6,556 nt of DNA, from positions 1-6,556 of the forward strand of contig JAJZNY010000351.1 in NCBI GenBank assembly GCA_021852245.1, given 5' to 3'. A program made the position numbers and the translations under genes. Under the pieces are notes generated by a model. It made no database searches. It was given only the letters and a program-made list of their open reading frames with translations, and had not been told where the DNA came from. Numbering within the stretch: the stretch's first letter is position 1; every line of letters begins with the position of its first letter. Shown here one piece after another: positions 5,206 through 6,556 of this stretch. Origin of the DNA: Planctomycetota bacterium. GTDB taxonomy: Bacteria; Planctomycetota; Phycisphaerae; WQYP01.

Positions 5206-5961
5206 ATGCCAGAAGGAACCTCGGGAACCAACCCGGACAAGTCCGCAACCGCTGGATCGCAGCGAGGGCGCAAAACGCCAAATCCGGCAATCTCAGATGA
5301 AGCTCTGGCCGCGCTCGAGCGTCATTACGGCAGCATGAATGAAGAGCCGGCCCGCGCCGACGCTGATTCCACCAGCGCAACAGGGTTCGCTGCCATGTTG
5401 GCCCAGGGATCCGTGGCGGGAGGCTCCAGCGGTGGATCACCCGGAGCTATGTCCGAAACCGGCGGAGGCCAGGAATCAAACCGGCGCGACGGCGGCGAAA
5501 TACCGGAAGCCAAAATCATCGCGGTGCGACCCGATTCGGCCTCCAACAACACCCCATCATCAGCCGACTCCTCCACCCCATCGGCATCCCCCGCCGACTA
5601 TGTCGCCGCTGCACCCATCGTCTATGCCTCAACCCCCGTTGAGGATGTGAATGACTGGCCGACCCGCCCGCAGAGCGTTTCGCCAAATCGCCGGCCGGGT
5701 GAAGCGCGGCGACGCCCCGGTCAATCCCAAGGCATGCCTGAACACTACAAGGCCTTTCTTCCCATCCTCATCGCCACCGGGCTCGGAGCGCTGGCCGTGG
5801 GAATCTGGGCGGTAACGGTATTGGCCGGCAGTTCATCTTCCGGCGGCCATCACAAAGCTCCCTCATTATTCGTGGAAGTATCGACTCTCGGAATTCCTCT
5901 CGGACTCATCATGCTCGCCCTGAGCGGATTTATATTAAAGCGATATTGGAAAAAACGTTAG
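5206..5961 (+). CDS. Uncharacterised two-helix membrane protein with disordered N-terminus
   Basis: 251 residues; I recognise no family. Residues 1-180 are low-complexity, rich in Ser, Pro, Gly, Ala and Asn with no signal peptide, apart from a short helical-looking stretch ISDEALAALERHYGSM (29-44). Arg-rich NRRPGEARRRPG (161-172) precedes a first hydrophobic helix (about 184-207); a short polar loop with GGHH leads to a second helix (about 228-245) ending in the basic tail KRYWKKR. The positive residues flanking both helices suggest a hairpin with both termini in the cytoplasm, so the long N-terminal tail would be cytosolic. Promoter and ribosome site support expression. It is the only plus-strand gene here, divergent from lpdA and convergent with the gene at right. 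The role is unknown; tethering or scaffolding is conceivable. Confidence 0.8.
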   Translation: MPEGTSGTNPDKSATAGSQRGRKTPNPAISDEALAALERHYGSMNEEPARADADSTSATGFAAMLAQGSVAGGSSGGSPGAMSETGGGQESNRRDGGEIPEAKIIAVRPDSASNNTPSSADSSTPSASPADYVAAAPIVYASTPVEDVNDWPTRPQSVSPNRRPGEARRRPGQSQGMPEHYKAFLPILIATGLGALAVGIWAVTVLAGSSSSGGHHKAPSLFVEVSTLGIPLGLIMLALSGFILKRYWKKR

Positions 5962-6023
5962 CCATCCCGGCCTCCACCCGGTCAACCCCTATCAACCCCG
6001 CTCCACTCCCCAAGTCTACGCAT

Positions 6024-6556
6024 TTATTTGGCCGGCTGCTGCCCGGCTTGCTTTTCCGCTTCCTTTTTGGCGGCCGCGGACAGCATTCGCGATTCAAAAT
6101 CGATGGTGAATTGCCGCCATGTTTTGATCTTGCCCGACCGGACATCCGCATCCACCGATTGAATCAGTTGGGTAAACGCCAATTCGTCCGCGATGCGTCG
6201 CTTGATCACCTTACCGCCGGAGCCACCCTTTTTCAGACCGAGCATCTTACGCACGTCCAATTTCCAGTCCGCCCCGTGCCGGACGAGATGAAGCGACCGC
6301 TCTCTGCCGTGCGCCTCGGTACTCTTGAATCGAATCGTCGCACGATTCGCCTTGATCGTCACCTGGGATGACGGCAGCGACGCCTTGAGCGCATCAAGCT
6401 GTGCGGTGACCGATTCGCCGGGTTTGCGCCCCGGGGGCGGGCCGAGTTTCTTCCTGGCTTCCGCAAGCATCGACCCCATCGATGCGGTCATGCCGGCAAA
6501 AGCGCTCGCCGCCTGCTTCTCCAGCGCAGTGCGCCCGTAAAGGCAGGCGGAGATTT
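6024..6556 (-). CDS. NTF2-like (SnoaL/DUF4878-type) protein, C-terminal part
   Basis: Partial: the frame stays open from the stop at 6024 to the right edge (first whole codon at 6554), so the true start lies beyond the window. An internal ATG at 6491 lacks a ribosome site, and the upstream codons read as a sensible helix (LYGRTALEKQAASAFAGM), so I do not take it as the start. The middle resembles the end of an NTF2-like domain: VTIKANRATIRFKS, then SLHLVRHGADWKLDV, the strand pair with a conserved x-G-x-W-K-(I/L)-D found in many secreted or lipoprotein members. The C-terminus is charged and Ala/Lys-rich (AAAKKEAEKQAGQQPAK), probably disordered. Any signal peptide would be outside the window. 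The function is unknown; the NTF2 assignment is by pattern only. Confidence 0.7.
   Translation of the reverse strand, partial: ISACLYGRTALEKQAASAFAGMTASMGSMLAEARKKLGPPPGRKPGESVTAQLDALKASLPSSQVTIKANRATIRFKSTEAHGRERSLHLVRHGADWKLDVRKMLGLKKGGSGGKVIKRRIADELAFTQLIQSVDADVRSGKIKTWRQFTIDFESRMLSAAAKKEAEKQAGQQPAK

Noticed and set aside
4925..5440. 171-codon minus-strand frame over the lpdA upstream region
   Set aside because: It overlaps the start of a supported plus-strand gene and its promoter, and its product lacks any coherent pattern.
5962..6023. Terminator between the convergent genes
   Set aside because: No hairpin followed by a T-run was found on either strand in this 62-nt spacer.
6489..6491. 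ATG as the start of the right-hand gene
   Set aside because: No ribosome site, and the frame continues sensibly upstream to the window edge; the gene is treated as partial.

Overview
The window reads as ordinary chromosomal DNA of a moderately GC-rich Gram-negative-type bacterium. A Planctomycetota (Phycisphaerae-like) origin is my best guess, from the divergent IspD-like protein, the isolated mraZ-rsmH pair and the low-complexity membrane protein. That is inference; no rRNA or other phylogenetic marker is present. No tRNA, CRISPR array, insertion sequence or phage gene was seen.

Layout from right to left, mostly minus strand. 6556-6024 is the C-terminal part of an NTF2-like protein that enters from outside the window. 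5206-5961 (plus strand) is a two-helix membrane protein with a long disordered N-terminus. 5205-4908 is a divergent intergenic region with a good promoter for the membrane protein. 4907-3492 is dihydrolipoamide dehydrogenase. 3311-2592 is a divergent IspD-family nucleotidyltransferase, followed almost directly by a GT4 glycosyltransferase (2572-1472). 1471-1242 is an AT-richer regulatory region carrying a sigma-70-type promoter, MraZ-box-like repeats, DnaA-box-like sites and inverted repeats. 1241-699 is mraZ. 698-304 is an unusually long gene-free gap with a series of stem-loops. 303-1 is the N-terminus of rsmH.

MraZ is the conserved autoregulator at the head of the division/cell-wall (dcw) cluster, and RsmH methylates 16S rRNA. 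The pair normally heads a dcw operon that would continue left of the window. The IspD-like protein and the glycosyltransferase form a likely two-gene unit of unknown pathway. Lpd is central metabolism (2-oxoacid dehydrogenase complexes or glycine cleavage).

The most interesting material is non-coding. Between mraZ and rsmH, at least four hairpins expose GGA in the apical loop. Three of them share a GCA(A)GGATGC core while their stems differ in compensating ways. Upstream of mraZ there is a compact, potentially autoregulated promoter with a DnaA-box-like cluster behind it. Among the proteins, the IspD homologue lacks several residues considered catalytic.
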